DNA of 64,000 nucleotides. It comes from Paralvinella palmiformis. Taxonomy: Eukaryota > Annelida > Polychaeta > Terebellida > Alvinellidae. Positions 34,331 to 46,104 of this stretch are shown in pieces. Numbering within the stretch: the stretch's first letter is position 1; the number at the start of each line of letters is the position of its first letter. The position numbers and the translations under genes were made by a program. The stretch spans positions 42,501-106,500 of the forward strand of contig JAODUP010000664.1 in NCBI GenBank assembly GCA_025642065.1, given 5' to 3'. The notes beneath the pieces are model-generated. The model was not told where the DNA came from, did no database searches, and saw only the letters and a list, made by a program, of their open reading frames with translations.

Positions 34331-35521
34331 TCAATGGCTGTACCCAATAGACGACAGCCAGGGGTCTCAACCCTAAACTTCAACAGTTACATAATTCAAT
34401 CATAACGTCCTCTTTTAAACTCATCACCGGCTACTAAGATGCAATTATTCAGAACACGGAAATCAGTGTAATAAAAACATTTATTGAATGATTAAAACAC
34501 TTATTACGTAAACGTTACGTTACTACACGCAAGAGATGAAAATCGTCAATTAACAAATATTCGTGAATAAATATCACGAATCGTTCATCAGGGAACACTG
34601 TCGTGAGGCGAATATATCACACATAGCGATACCAGCTCGTTGCTATCACGTTACGTTAGCACAGCAATACAAAGCGTTGACACCACACGTCGAATAATGC
34701 GCTACTTCTCTAAAACGCGTACGAGCGTCGCTCGTTCATACACATACATTTATGTATTATCATATTTCAGGTTGAGTAATAATTGCATCATCCGGATGCA
34801 AACTACTGGAAAATAATAAAGATCTTTTACCAACATGAAATAAACAAAATGAAACAAACCCTTATTATGGAGGATTTGACATAGCTCAATACATAGAGTT
34901 AGGTCTCAGTTAGCCTGTCACAATAGCCCAAATAAGGCCACAAATTTCTGCAGGATATTATAGTAAACAGGTCAAACAACTCAAACGATATCGTGTATTA
35001 AGTGTATAATTGGTTCTAATGCGCGCCTAGCATGCCATTCGCCATACAGTCATTTTAAGCCATTCGCATCGACATCGGTAGGGCAAAGATTCTATTTGGC
35101 ACAGATTTTAATGCTCGAAAGCGTAGCACAATAAACCTGCACCGAGCGTAGAGAAAAGCCTAAGGTTCACATGTAAATTTATAAATACCTAATTCGAAAC
35201 GTCACATCGATACGTTATGATGACCGTAAATCGGGTGCTGATTGTCTTGCAATACTTAATTATGTAAAACCGGGAATTGCTCGAATTACCCCTTCACGAC
35301 ACACACACACACACAAAATGTATTAAAAAACATTTCAAGGTGTAAGATACGTTGTATAAAAAAGTCCAATCAACATTCAGGTTATGTTCCTAACATGTGT
35401 TCATTCACGTCATTAAGTTAATAATCGAACACGACGAATGTGAAATACACACCGACTATGTACAAGATAAGCTCACTACTCGGACACGTACACGCATATA
35501 CACACACAGAACCCCCCCCCC

Positions 35522-35553
<32 letters not shown>

Positions 35554-35754
35554 ACAGGATACACACAAACTGCGAACTGATTCGAGAAAATAAAAGAAAG
35601 CAAAGCATTCAAATGCATACAATTTAAGACCAGCAATTAAAAAATCTTATTTAGTCATGAGCATGCATATAATAGGTTGAATAGCTGAAGTGAGAGCATT
35701 TTGGGTAAATAGTTTAGTACACATGAAATTCTTTGTTCCACCATGATAGCGCGC

Positions 35755-35786
<32 letters not shown>

Positions 35787-35908
35787 TGACGTCAAAGTTT
35801 GAAATGAAAATGGAAAACGAAAACGATTCCTCCAGCGTGAGGAAATGCTGGATCACGTGAGCTCTGTCGACCAATCAGCGGCCTGATAGAGGATCGGCAG
35901 CGGACAAT
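34331..35908. other. 3' flank of the receptor gene; no clear polyadenylation signal
   Basis: On the receptor's (minus) strand no AATAAA occurs within about 1.4 kb of the stop codon; an ATTAAA variant lies at 35107-35112 and an AATAAA near 34480. Simple repeats are (CA)n at about 35498-35553 and (ATA)n at 35757-35785. Confidence 0.45.
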
Positions 35909-36469
35909 TCAGTCGTGACTGCTGGAGCTGGCCTCGTTACTGTTCGTGTTGCCGAAGTCGGTCAGATCCAGTTCCGTCCGCTGCTCGTCGATGCCGGTGT
36001 CGTTCTGGCTAGTTCCGGGCGCCCGGTAGACGGCGCTGTTGCTGTTCTTGGCCGACTTGAAGGCGAGCACGATGTTCGTCTTTCCCGTGTAGATGGCGTA
36101 GATGCGCGGCGTGTAGAGGCAGATCAGGATCACCGAGGCGTTGAGCAGCAGCGCCGACGAGAGCAGGATCAGCTCGTAGAAGGCCAGCGTCGCCGTGAAG
36201 AAGCTCGGCAGGAAGGCCAGCCAGATCAGCATCGTCGTGTAGACGCACAGCGAGATGTAGCGCGACTCGTTGAAGTTGTCCGGAAGCATACGCGTCTTGA
36301 AGGCGTAATACGAGCACACCATGACGAGCAGGACGTTGAACGAGAGCGCTATGACGAAGCCGTGGATCGGGCACGAGCAGGCCAGCTCGACGTACGGCTC
36401 GAGCACCTTCTCCATCCGCAGCTCGACGTCTGGCGGGGTGACTACCGTCACGATTATGTTGATGACGAT
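35909..36469 (-). CDS. Class C GPCR (metabotropic glutamate receptor family), last coding exon
   Basis: The exon follows a TTCTTCTTTTGCAG acceptor and encodes 186 residues to a TGA stop. It continues TM4 (IVINIIVTVVTPP), then TM5 (GFVIALSFNVLLVMVCSYYA), the mGluR signature AFKTRMLPDNFNESRYI, TM6 (TTMLIWLAFLPSFF), TM7 (ELILLSSALLLNASVILICL) followed by YTPRIYAIY, and a tail of about 50 residues rich in Ser, Asn and Thr. KTR..P.NFNE and W.AF.P.FF are close matches to metabotropic glutamate receptors, which signal through G proteins at the plasma membrane. It joins in phase 0 to the exon ending at 62580. The cytoplasmic tail is short and ends SSSSHD, with no Homer-binding motif seen. GC-rich like the other receptor exon. 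Confidence 0.9.
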   Translation of the reverse strand: MVINIIVTVVTPPDVELRMEKVLEPYVELACSCPIHGFVIALSFNVLLVMVCSYYAFKTRMLPDNFNESRYISLCVYTTMLIWLAFLPSFFTATLAFYELILLSSALLLNASVILICLYTPRIYAIYTGKTNIVLAFKSAKNSNSAVYRAPGTSQNDTGIDEQRTELDLTDFGNTNSNEASSSSHD

Positions 36470-36594
36470 CTGCAAAAGAAGAAGGCAGATAGTAGATTTG
36501 GTCGGCTGATAAGATTCATATATTTTCCAACTGATATATAAGTATGCACACTTCACCTGTGTAACACCGTTTTAGCTAATTTGGCTCTTTATAT

Positions 36595-36597
<3 letters not shown>

Positions 36598-36647
<50 letters not shown>

Positions 36648-37145
36648 ATAGTAGTAGTAGTAGTAATAGTAGTAGTAGTGTAGTAGTCGTAGTAGTAATA
36701 ACGGTAGTATTAATAGTAGTCGTGGTTGCAATAAAAGTGGTAGTTATTAGTAGTAATAGCAGCAACAGTAAGAGTAGCAGCGGGAGTGAGAGCTAATACG
36801 TCTCTTGGGTACTTCGAATAGAAGGACACCGCCCCCCCACCCCGTTAGGACCAGAGGAGGATAGTTTTGTTGATTTAATTATAAATGAACGTTGCTGGTG
36901 CCCCCTACTGGCTAGATTGACCCTCACTAACACCTTTATTAAGACAGTCCCAAGTAGTAGTAATAGTAGTAGTACTTGTAGTAATAGTTGTTGTGGTTGT
37001 AGTATTCGTAGAAGTAGCTATTGTTGTTTTTATTGTAGTTATAATAATAGTAGTAGCGGTAGTAGCTGTTGTTCTTATAGCAAGATAATCCTTTTGGTAG
37101 TGGAAGTAGTAAGAGTAGTAGTAGTAGTAGTAGTAGTAGTAAAAG
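36598..37145. repeat. (TA)n followed by degenerate (AGT)n tracts
   Basis: (TA)n at 36598-36648, AGT-rich at 36648-36780, and a second AGT/GTT-rich stretch at 36950-37145, separated by about 150 bp of unique sequence. Confidence 0.9.
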
Positions 37146-37199
37146 AGCAGCAGCAGCTGTAACTACAATAGGCGATAAGATAAGTGATGAATAGAAGAA

Positions 37200-37680
37200 G
37201 CGTTATCTAAACGTGATGGGATAATGGGACTATAATCTGGACCTTTTTTTCATCAGCCACCTGGCGGCCAATTGTTTTTTTGTTTTGTTTACGACCTTGC
37301 TCGTCCATTATAGAACGTCAGACTGCGTTAGTTGGAGATAGTCGAGTCGATGTATACGTTACAATATGTATGACGACTATACGTGCGAGGCGTGTCGCTC
37401 GACCACACATACACACACTCACCGCCATAGGCTTCTGATGAATAATTTACTGAGAGACGGAAAGCCGGAGCCGAGCCATCTGTTTTTATGGCAAGCCCTC
37501 CCTCTATTGACGACGGCAGGGCGAGGTGAGGAGAGGCACAACAGAAGAACGGCCTCGGTCCGCAGTTCACAAAGAACGACTCTCGCACACAGCATTCTGA
37601 CGCCGTGGGGCTCCATAAACTTTATTGACGACACAGGAGTATTCCGTGTGTTGATTGTATGACTTACTATCGTTCACGGC
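37200..37680. other. GC-balanced unique island in the intron
   Basis: Non-repetitive sequence with higher GC than its surroundings. It contains TTTTTATGGC and CTCCATAAACTTTATTG, a pair of CCATAAA-type sites in both orientations such as posterior Hox/Cdx proteins bind. A candidate regulatory island only; the three frames here are not coding by any motif. Confidence 0.2.
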
Positions 37681-37940
37681 GGTATAAGCTCAGTACGGTG
37701 GAATACCTCCAGAATGGTTGCGTTTCGTGCGATACATATGAAACCCCGCTCAAGGAGAGACCGAGTTTCGAATTCCTTTAAGCGTGATTAATTATAATAT
37801 CTTGTAATGGAAGATTGCATGTGAAAATTCTCTATTTTAACTGATGCTGCGTACGATTTTTTAAATGTTACGATGAAGAAAAATTCAGACTGATCTGACT
37901 GAACTGTCACAGTATCTCAGTCAACACTCAGAGAATACTC

Positions 37941-38163
37941 AGTCCACAGTGACCATTATTGTGTACAGTCCATATAGTGATCATTGTTGCGTACATCGTC
38001 TATCGGGTCCATTATCGTGTACTTAGACCATATGGTCCATTATTGTGTACCTAGACCATAGGATCCATCATTGTATGCTTAGACCATAGGATCCATTATT
38101 GTGTACTCAGTCCATAGTGTCTATTATTGTGTACATAGTCCGCATGATCCGTTATTATGTAGT
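37941..38163. repeat. Degenerate 28-bp tandem repeat, about 8 copies
   Basis: The unit is roughly ACCATAGGATCC plus ATTATTGTGTACCTAG. Copies around 38028-38140 are in exact 28-bp register; flanking copies are more diverged. Confidence 0.8.
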
Positions 38164-38243
38164 TGATTATCATAATAGTTTCGAAATACCAGCACAGTAT
38201 CATAACACATTATCTGCATAGATCATACACAAGGCTGTTTCTA

Positions 38244-38277
38244 AGTGATCATCATCATCATCATCATCATCATCATA
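38244..38277. repeat. (ATC)n microsatellite
   Basis: About eleven ATC units, with a shorter run near 38345-38360. Confidence 0.9.
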
Positions 38278-38640
38278 CAGTCATCATGTCGTCATATTCT
38301 CGTTTATCTTAATCGGACAAATAATCATCCCGGTAACAATAGCGTCATCATCATCATCATTTAGAAATGATTACAGAAAAAACACACAAGGAAGCGCGTG
38401 TTTCAGATGTAACATGCTGACTCTCGATGTCAATAATCCTTACACAGGTGATAATCGTAAACCTTTCTGGATCTTATCACGTCTGTGTCAGTAATGATGA
38501 GCGGCACAAAGCTGATTAAACCGGGTCGGCTTAATTGTTATAAACATGCCGCTATCGACGAACACGTGACTCGGAAGCTGGAATGCCCGGTGAAGTCGGT
38601 CACTTCCGATAGATAAGGCTGTTCCCGAACGGTCCATCGG

Positions 38641-38680
38641 TGCGCATGCGCAATATTGAAATTACGGTGTTCCGTATAAA
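38641..38680 (+). promoter_or_regulatory. NRF1-type palindrome followed by a TATA-like box
   Basis: TGCGCATGCGCA (38641-38652) is a perfect palindrome matching the NRF1 consensus YGCGCAYGCGCR. TATAAAAATA starts at 38675, about 23 bp downstream. No downstream transcript or frame was recognised, so promoter activity is speculative. Confidence 0.25.
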
Positions 38681-38839
38681 AATAAGGATAAACGATGATT
38701 CTGCAGTGTAATGGCAGATGGCATGGCGCAATATGAACCGGTACAGCATAACAATGATGGTGTTTGGTTAGTATTTTCTTTAGTAATATATGATAGAATA
38801 CGTGAAATACTGTTGTCATATGACTCCACTGTTATAAAA

Positions 38840-38965
38840 TGTTGCTGGTTTACGGCCACTTTTGTGCACATGGCGGGGAAAATGGGTAATGAGGCGAAGT
38901 GAAAGATGAAACACCACTCTTGACATAACAGGACCGTGGTTTGAACCGAGGCAATATAGATATAT
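38840..38965 (-). mobile_element. SINE family 1, truncated copy
   Basis: Contains TTTACGGCCACTTTTGTGCA, GGTAATGAGGCGAAGTGAAA and a B box (in reverse, GGTTTGAACCGAG). The A box end is missing. Confidence 0.65.
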
Positions 38966-39991
38966 TGTAATTCACTAATTGTTTGTAAATTTACGTTTTG
39001 GGGATTTCACATAACTAAATCGATCTACAAGTTCGTGTAGCAGTTTCATTTTTAGTAAATATAACGTAGAATTATTTTTGTATTAATAGATAGGATTAAT
39101 TGTATGGAAAAGGTTGGGAGTTTATTTTTGCACGAAAAAAATACATATTATTGAAAATTTGACGAAGTTGCCAACTGCAATAGACATGTTATCAATATTT
39201 GAAACATATTGTGATCTCCGTTATCTCAAAATTGGCAAAAGAATGTTTTATCATGTGGTTCAGCGAGCCCTGTGAAACGCAACCTGCAAACGGACGTGAC
39301 CCATGGAGGTGACGCTATATTGTTCTATAGTTATACTGTATAGCAACAGGGTGAGAGCATTGTCCATCTGATATATTAACGTTGCGACACCGCTTTGGAT
39401 ATGTTTTGTGATACAATTTCGATAACTTAACCCTGTAAGGCTTGCGAAATCATAATATTGCGATGGGGTTAATACTGAAATAGCAATATAATTTTTAAAA
39501 GAATGCTTCGATTTCGTGTTCCATCACGGTACTGCCTTAATAACGTCAGAGAATACTTCATTGTGCAAACATTTTGCAATCATGTGGACAAAAATTACTT
39601 CTGCCTTTTTGCTACAAAATGGACCGCGAGGGGTAGTAGTGATATATCACTGAAAGGAAATAAATTGTGATAAAGTGATTACCTAAATTTACCGTTTTTT
39701 ACGAGTTTTTTGTTGTTGATAAACCTCACCGTCTCGTGCCTACGATCGGCGACACGTGATGTAGTACTTCCCGTAATGGGAAAAATAATTAAATGCATCG
39801 AGTCCATTAATCGGGGCGATCCAGTCGTAGCCATGGTTACGCTGTAAACATTATGCTCATGTCAAGACAAATCAGATGTGTTTGTCTAGATGTTATCGTA
39901 ATATGGCCTCTCCATTAGCTTGTATAACTGTGTTATTTATTTATTAGCTTCGGGGTTCTATACAGCGTCAAGTATGTCGGATCACATGCTT

Positions 39992-40048
<57 letters not shown>

Positions 40049-40107
40049 TATGCATAGACTGGGTACATAGGTGCATACATTCCCATTTAATAATAAGTAC
40101 GCACACG

Positions 40108-40150
<43 letters not shown>
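39992..40150. repeat. Two (TA)n tracts and a (CA)n run
   Basis: (TA)n at 39994-40045, then after 55 bp of unique sequence (CA)n and (TA)n at 40100-40149. Confidence 0.95.
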
Positions 40151-40154
<4 letters not shown>

Positions 40155-40559
40155 CAGTTTTTTTCCCACTGAGATACGAGCAATCATTCACGCACGGATT
40201 CATGAATGTATTCATGGACATACGTATTCACTCGCCCGAGCTACAAATTGTGTTTGTGCATGCATGCGTGCCCGCGTGTGTGTCCCTCTGTGTGTCTGTC
40301 TGTATGTCTGCCTGTATGTTTCTCTACCTCCATGTATTCCCATATAGACAGTAGTAAGTGATAAGATTCGATCGAGCGGTAATAATGGCATTATCCTTCT
40401 GCGATGGCAAAAACCAATATAAGGCTAAAAATAGTCGACCTTATTAGCTTTTATTGCAAAGTAATCTGACTGACATTGTGTCCTTCAGGATCGATTATAA
40501 TCTACTTGTAATACGTAATCTTGTTAAGGGATTGGTAGGGGTTTGGCCAAATTATTTAC

Positions 40560-40694
<135 letters not shown>

Positions 40695-40784
40695 AGTACC
40701 GTACCAAATAATATCAATTCATAATGTGAATTATCCGTCACAGGAACAGCCGGCAACCTGTAGGATATAAACTCCAATTTTCCG

Positions 40785-40960
40785 ACAAAAGCCACTAGTC
40801 CAACCACTGTTCCGACATCCCATAATTCCGACGCGTTAGTTCCCATAAACTCGGTCCACACTCCCAGTATGCCGATAGCCCAATATTACAAGTTAGTTAT
40901 TTACGACATCGTCTTCCCGCACGCCTAGTGAACCGACGGTGCAATATTCCGACAGTTTGA
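40785..40960 (+). repeat. 16-bp module cluster (plus orientation)
   Basis: Modules related to CCCAATGTTCCGACAG: ACTGTTCCGACAT, CCCATAATTCCGACGC, CCCAGTATGCCGATAG, CCCAATATTACAAG and, after a gap, GTGCAATATTCCGACAGT. Several abut in 16-bp register. Confidence 0.6.
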
Positions 40961-41230
40961 TGTCTAGGCACAATGTATTTTGGCTTTATGGTAGAGTAAT
41001 CCCGGTTTTATTTCAAATAGCGTAGATAATTATATCTTTAAACGTCTGGGATTGATTTTGTTTGAAATCCCAGCTTTAGATTCTAAAAGATCTCATGGTA
41101 ACATATATAAACAAAATCAAATAAAATGTATCTATGAGAGCTATACCGTACGTTAAGTTAACAGGTCAGATGTTATCGAGCTGTGCTACGTTTCAGATAT
41201 AGCAGGTAAACAATATCAGCTAGAGTTATG

Positions 41231-41233
41231 AGG

Positions 41234-41269
<36 letters not shown>

Positions 41270-41272
41270 AGT
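41231..41272. repeat. (GATT)n tetranucleotide run
   Basis: About ten GATT units with one GGTT variant. Confidence 0.85.
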
Positions 41273-41619
41273 TTGTTTAGCCTCGTCACTGATCACACTG
41301 GAGACATTTGGCTGACGGGCGACTAATTAGCGAAACATCCCCCGCATACATAGATATGAGTCGGCTTCGAAACCAGAACCTGGAATGTTGCAGCGCAGTA
41401 CTTCATCCATTGCCTCATCGGAACATTCCTATCTTGAGTTATGAGTTAATATACAGTTATGGGGTGGGAGATTATTTGGGAAGGCATCAGATATCAGTGG
41501 GCGTATTGATGACATAAATCTCAAGTGTAGACAACCGATTTCTACCCTTGAGGTCGAGTTGTCTTGTTTTAGATACGGGTGAGGGGGGGGGTGTAAAAAG
41601 GGCCCCTTTGCACTTTTGT

Positions 41620-41685
41620 CGAACAACAGTCGTGCTGTCGGAAACATGGATTGTCTGAACAATGAATTGTCGGCACGTAGAGCGG
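41620..41685 (-). repeat. 16-bp module cluster (minus orientation)
   Basis: In reverse complement: GCCGACAATTCATTGTTCAG, CCATGTTTCCGACAGC and TGTTGTTCGACA, spaced at about 16 bp. Diverged. Confidence 0.45.
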
Positions 41686-42101
41686 ACTACACTACAGACA
41701 CACTAGGCTGGATGCAGGATAAACCTCCCAGAGATAGGTATATATCTGACGCTTCAGTACAATAAACCTCGCGTGGAATGATTCTCATAGAAAATCATTC
41801 CAAAGGATAATCATTCTGAGACAGATATCTTTCTTAGAGCATTACATCCGCCAACATCGTGAATTAGTGTACTACCGTCAAGTAAAACGAATAATATTTC
41901 AGGTACCCGGAATGTGTGTCACCAGTTTGTCACACTCTGATTAGATTTGCTCATCGAAGTTATCTTTAGAATTATTTCACTGCGGAAGGTTTCAGACCCT
42001 CCAGGAAATGATACAGGGATTAGTCGAGTTGAGTTGTCTAACCTGGGTACTGGCCATACCTTGGACACATAACCGAGTGCCGTCAGCCAAGAGAAACAAA
42101 T

Positions 42102-42265
42102 CTCCCAAACACAGGTATAAGCTACCAAACACATGTATAAGCTACCAAACACATGTATAAGCTACCAAACACAGGTATAAACTACCAAACACAGGCATAA
42201 GCTACAAAACACAGGTATAAACTACCAACACAGCTATAAGCTACCTAACACAGCTATAAGCTACC
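42102..42265. repeat. 20-bp minisatellite, about 8 copies
   Basis: Unit CTACCAAACACAGGTATAAG with few substitutions; central copies alternate ACATG and ACAGG, and the last two copies have lost one or two bases. Confidence 0.93.
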
Positions 42266-42639
42266 GGTTTTTGTTGTCAGTGTGTTATAATAGGACACCG
42301 GAAGTGGCTTTAGGTGGGCCACCTTTGGAGTGAAGATTTAACACTGGAATGAAATAGGATATGATTTATTGCAAGAAGTTCCTCTCTTCCCGGTAGTCGT
42401 GATTCTATGAAAATGTGTTCATAAACACGAACAGATGAACACGAACATAAAAATGGATGGGTTCACACATCCACGCACGCACCCACCTATCCACGCACGT
42501 ACACACGCATATACACATCAGACAGACGCGCCTAGGTCGATGAAATTGATGGGACTTAATCCGTGTCAGTATAAAAAATATTAAACCCTCTGATGAATGG
42601 TCCACATGTTTCGGACACTGCTAAAGTGCGTACACGCAC

Positions 42640-42750
42640 ACGCACATACATGCACACACATATATATATACACACACACGTACATACATACACGAATACA
42701 TACAAACACAAGCGCGCGCGCAAGAGAGAGAGAGAGAGAGAGAGAGAATA
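42640..42750. repeat. CA-rich and (GA)n microsatellites
   Basis: Interrupted CA/TA repeats followed by a (GA)n run at 42723-42748. A further (GTGC)n run lies at 43199-43247. Confidence 0.85.
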
Positions 42751-43582
42751 AATCAGCTTAAATAAAGCTCATTACCATTTTATGGCAAGAGATCGGCGAT
42801 CTTCATGACGTAAATTCAGATCACGTGATCATAAATTGGTACTGATTTGATGAATGATATCCTGATCGATCCTAACTAATAAGATATCATCCATATATCC
42901 ATATAAACAGGCATTCCCTCCCCCCGACCACCACACCCTCCCTCCTACACCCTCTCCATCACCATGAGAAGGTTAGCTTTTAGTTGGCTAGAAGAATTGA
43001 GATACACCAATCCTTCGAAAATGGAGTGTAATACAGAAAGGTTCCCCCTCCCCGGATTTCTCAAGAGACATTAGTAATACAACACTTCTCCCACAAATGA
43101 ATATAGTTCCCTGAAAGGCGACCAGAAGGCTCAGCCCCTCTTGTCTCTCTCTCTCCCTGTCTCTCAATCTATGTGTTAGTGTGCGTGTATTGTGGTGTAT
43201 GTGTGTGTGCGTGCGTGCGTGCGTGCGTGTGCGTGCGTGCGTGCGTGTGATTCATCCAAGCAAACACCAATCAATTCAATCTGTTCGCTCCAGTTTCAGA
43301 TCCAGATCGCTGCCGCATTACAGCCGATGTCAGAGTGTAGAGGAGATTGTTATCGTCGACAATACTCGCCATTGTCGATCCTGGTGAAAATAGCAGTCTA
43401 GCCGCTTTGATCCAGAAGGAAATCCTTTCATCTGGATCGTCGGCAACCAATCACAGAACATCATACCGGAGACGAGTGAGTTAACGAAGCTCAAATGAAA
43501 TATTGTCTTTTTGTCTTCACGCTTAGAACTCTAGACGACAACCTTAGGTAGCCCAGTTCAATATGAGTCAATGCGGTATTAC

Positions 43583-43632
43583 GGGAGTTTGTTCCATGTT
43601 CCGACGACCCATTCTTCCGATAACTCAATGTT
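43583..43632 (+). repeat. Three tandem 16-bp modules
   Basis: CCATGTTCCGACGA, CCCATTCTTCCGATAA and CTCAATGTTCAGACAC follow one another in about 16-bp register. Confidence 0.6.
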
Positions 43633-43899
43633 CAGACACTATTTGGCAGAAATTGAGACCGACTTCGTGAGGAGAAATATTGTGTCTAACCGTCAGATGC
43701 GTGTTATCCTATATTAATATTGTAGGCTGACGGTAATGCGTTACAGAGATATATATTTCTATCTATGCAGAGCTATACAGTACATTTACATGACATTTAC
43801 TGTCAACGGTTAGCGATGTTTCATTCATTAGTAATGGCATATATTCATTCACGTTATTCTATTCTATGCATTTTCCTACCCATGATCTTTCGGAAGTTT

Positions 43900-44030
43900 G
43901 ATGCCGCGGAACCGATGTCATAGAACAAACACTCGGAATTTTAGATTGTCGGAACAGTGTGTTGCATAACCAGTGACATAAAACAAGCAGTCGGATAATT
44001 GGGGTGTCGGATTAATGGAACCACTGGTGT
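43900..44030 (-). repeat. 16-bp/37-bp module cluster (minus orientation)
   Basis: Reverse complement gives TTCCATTAATCCGACAC, CCCAATTATCCGACTG, then a spacer with TTATGTCACTGG, ACTGTTCCGACAAT and AAATTCCGAGTG with TCTATGACATCGG. The spacers resemble the TTACATCAATCA part of the 37-bp unit. Confidence 0.5.
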
Positions 44031-44194
44031 GATAGCTTTACTGCCTGAACAGCGACATTGCCTATTTGCTGAATTCCCAATATATCCCTATTACTTCACA
44101 TTTGTAACAACAATGACACGGCATTTTATATGCTAGAAGTATGGCATCAAGATATTACGGCACACAGATGTAATAAAATCAATCATAAACCGCA

Positions 44195-44370
44195 AATGTG
44201 CGTTGTATTGGCTTATGGACACATTAGCAATATGGCACGCTAACTGAACCGGGCAAATCGATGAAGGGAGCATGATAAAATGAAGGACGAAACACTCATC
44301 AGGCCGGGAGCTGAAGCCGGACCTTGGAGATATGTGATCAACCACGCTACCATTTCGATCGCGAGAATGT
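44195..44370 (-). mobile_element. SINE family 1, diverged copy
   Basis: Minus orientation: a GGACGAAACACTCATCAGGC body segment and a tRNA-like head (in reverse, CGAAATGGTAGCGTGGTTGA). The B box is degraded (AGCTGAAGCC on the plus strand). Confidence 0.45.
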
Positions 44371-45099
44371 CCATTGTTCATAGATAACAGCTACTAAGAT
44401 TTTGTGATTTCTTCTTTTGTTTTCATTTTACATTAAATAGACGGCTCGTGATAAACAGTTTCACATTAACATTGAAAGATCTGACCTATTCCAATTTTAG
44501 AGTTATTACAGGGACATCATTATATCCATAAACTGGACTATTCGAATGAGATTTGTATTTAGATATTTCGAGATTCAGAACTCGGTGATGTCGGCGAACT
44601 TCGCTCTCATATATTTATGGCTTGAATTTACTTTTTTCACAACAAAATGAGACATCAACGTAGATAGTTTATTATCAAAAAGGAAATAATCGAAAATCCT
44701 TTCATGTCCATAATAAAGTAACCGGCAAACTGATGCAGCTAATTAAAAAGAAAGCAACATTCCTGAGAGAATTGGCTAGAGATGGATAATTTCCTAATAA
44801 TATAACAAAAAGGAAAACCTCGGCAATATCAAAGAAAAGGGAAAACAAAGCTAACATAATCTATACACGTCAATCAGTAAAAACTGGTCCGCTATAATCT
44901 GGTCATAAAGCTCAATATGAACCATACAGATATGACTGTATTGAAAATGTGCAGTCAGCTGTGTATAGAACACACATGGAATTGTGTATAATAAAATGAG
45001 ACCAGAGCTATATATATAAACCTACACCCAGCTGTGTAACATCTGGTTATATAGCCGAGAAAATGATATATTTCGTGCTGTTTTGTTCTGGTTGTTTTG

Positions 45100-45102
<3 letters not shown>
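44371..45102. other. No recognised feature
   Basis: AT-rich intron sequence without repeats, frames or motifs that I recognise. Confidence 0.4.
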
Positions 45103-45163
<61 letters not shown>

Positions 45164-45185
45164 CGTGCGCGCGCGCGTGTGTGTG
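45103..45185. repeat. (GT)n(GC)n microsatellite
   Basis: About 30 GT units followed by a short GCGCGCGC block and more GT. Confidence 0.95.
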
Positions 45186-45239
45186 GGGGCTGCGCCATTG
45201 CTAAGCTAGCATAGTATCAAGCATGTGATTGTTTTATTG

Positions 45240-45465
45240 AAAGTTCGGTTCTGGGTTCGAAACCAGTTAACCTGCTGAAAATCCTTTTGTGGCATGTGAT
45301 ATTGCTTTAGCGCAGCTGATAGAGGCCTGCATTGTATATCTTAAAGTTGGAGTTTGAACTCCATTTTACCATTTGGGATTTTACATCTTGTCAACTTATC
45401 GAGAATAAACAAAATCTCACTCACTCACTCACTCACTCACCCACAAACTCATTTACTGACTCACT
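45240..45465 (+). mobile_element. tRNA-like SINE with a (TCAC)n tail
   Basis: A B-box-like GGGTTCGAAACC and a second GAGTTTGAACTCC occur in the body; the 3' end reads GAATAAACAAAATC and passes directly into (TCAC)n at 45417-45440. The junction suggests that some TCAC tracts in this genome began as SINE tails. Confidence 0.4.
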
Positions 45466-45712
45466 CTGATAGAGACTTTAATATAGAAGCACATCAGTCC
45501 CTAAATCATTGCACAATAATGTTCCAAATATATATCATCTTAATATACTATGCCTGGGTCAGAAGACGGTCGTTATCAAAATATTTTCACATAGAAAGAT
45601 AGCAAGGATCTTAATATGTAAACTAATCAGATCCTTGAAAATACTCTATGCACATTGTTTGCACAAAGTTGATAGATATAGTTCTTCAACGAGAAAGAAT
45701 GGCATTTATCTG

Positions 45713-45823
<111 letters not shown>

Positions 45824-45968
45824 TTCTGGTGTTTGATTACCAGTAACTAAATGGCCGTAGTCTTAAGATGAAAACCCTTGAAATATAGATCGGTTGCTGT
45901 TTGAAACCAAGTGCTAGATGTTTGTGCCGTAACGTTTTATTAGATAAGTTACATGGAGACGCCTAAAT

Positions 45969-45970
<2 letters not shown>

Positions 45971-46037
<67 letters not shown>

Positions 46038-46058
46038 GTGTGTGTGTGTGTGTGTGTA

Positions 46059-46102
<44 letters not shown>
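45971..46102. repeat. (AT)n(GT)n(GA)n compound microsatellite
   Basis: Three dinucleotide blocks in succession with a single TTGT break inside the GT block. Confidence 0.97.

Positions 46103-46104
<2 letters not shown>

Noticed and set aside
35915..36541. 208-codon plus-strand frame opposite the last receptor exon
   Set aside because: Shadow of the GC-rich minus-strand exon; Arg/Val/Asp-rich composition is typical of reverse-complement coding sequence.
38244..38360. CRISPR-like or regularly spaced repeat
   Set aside because: It is an ATC microsatellite with decay; no spacers, and the genome is animal.
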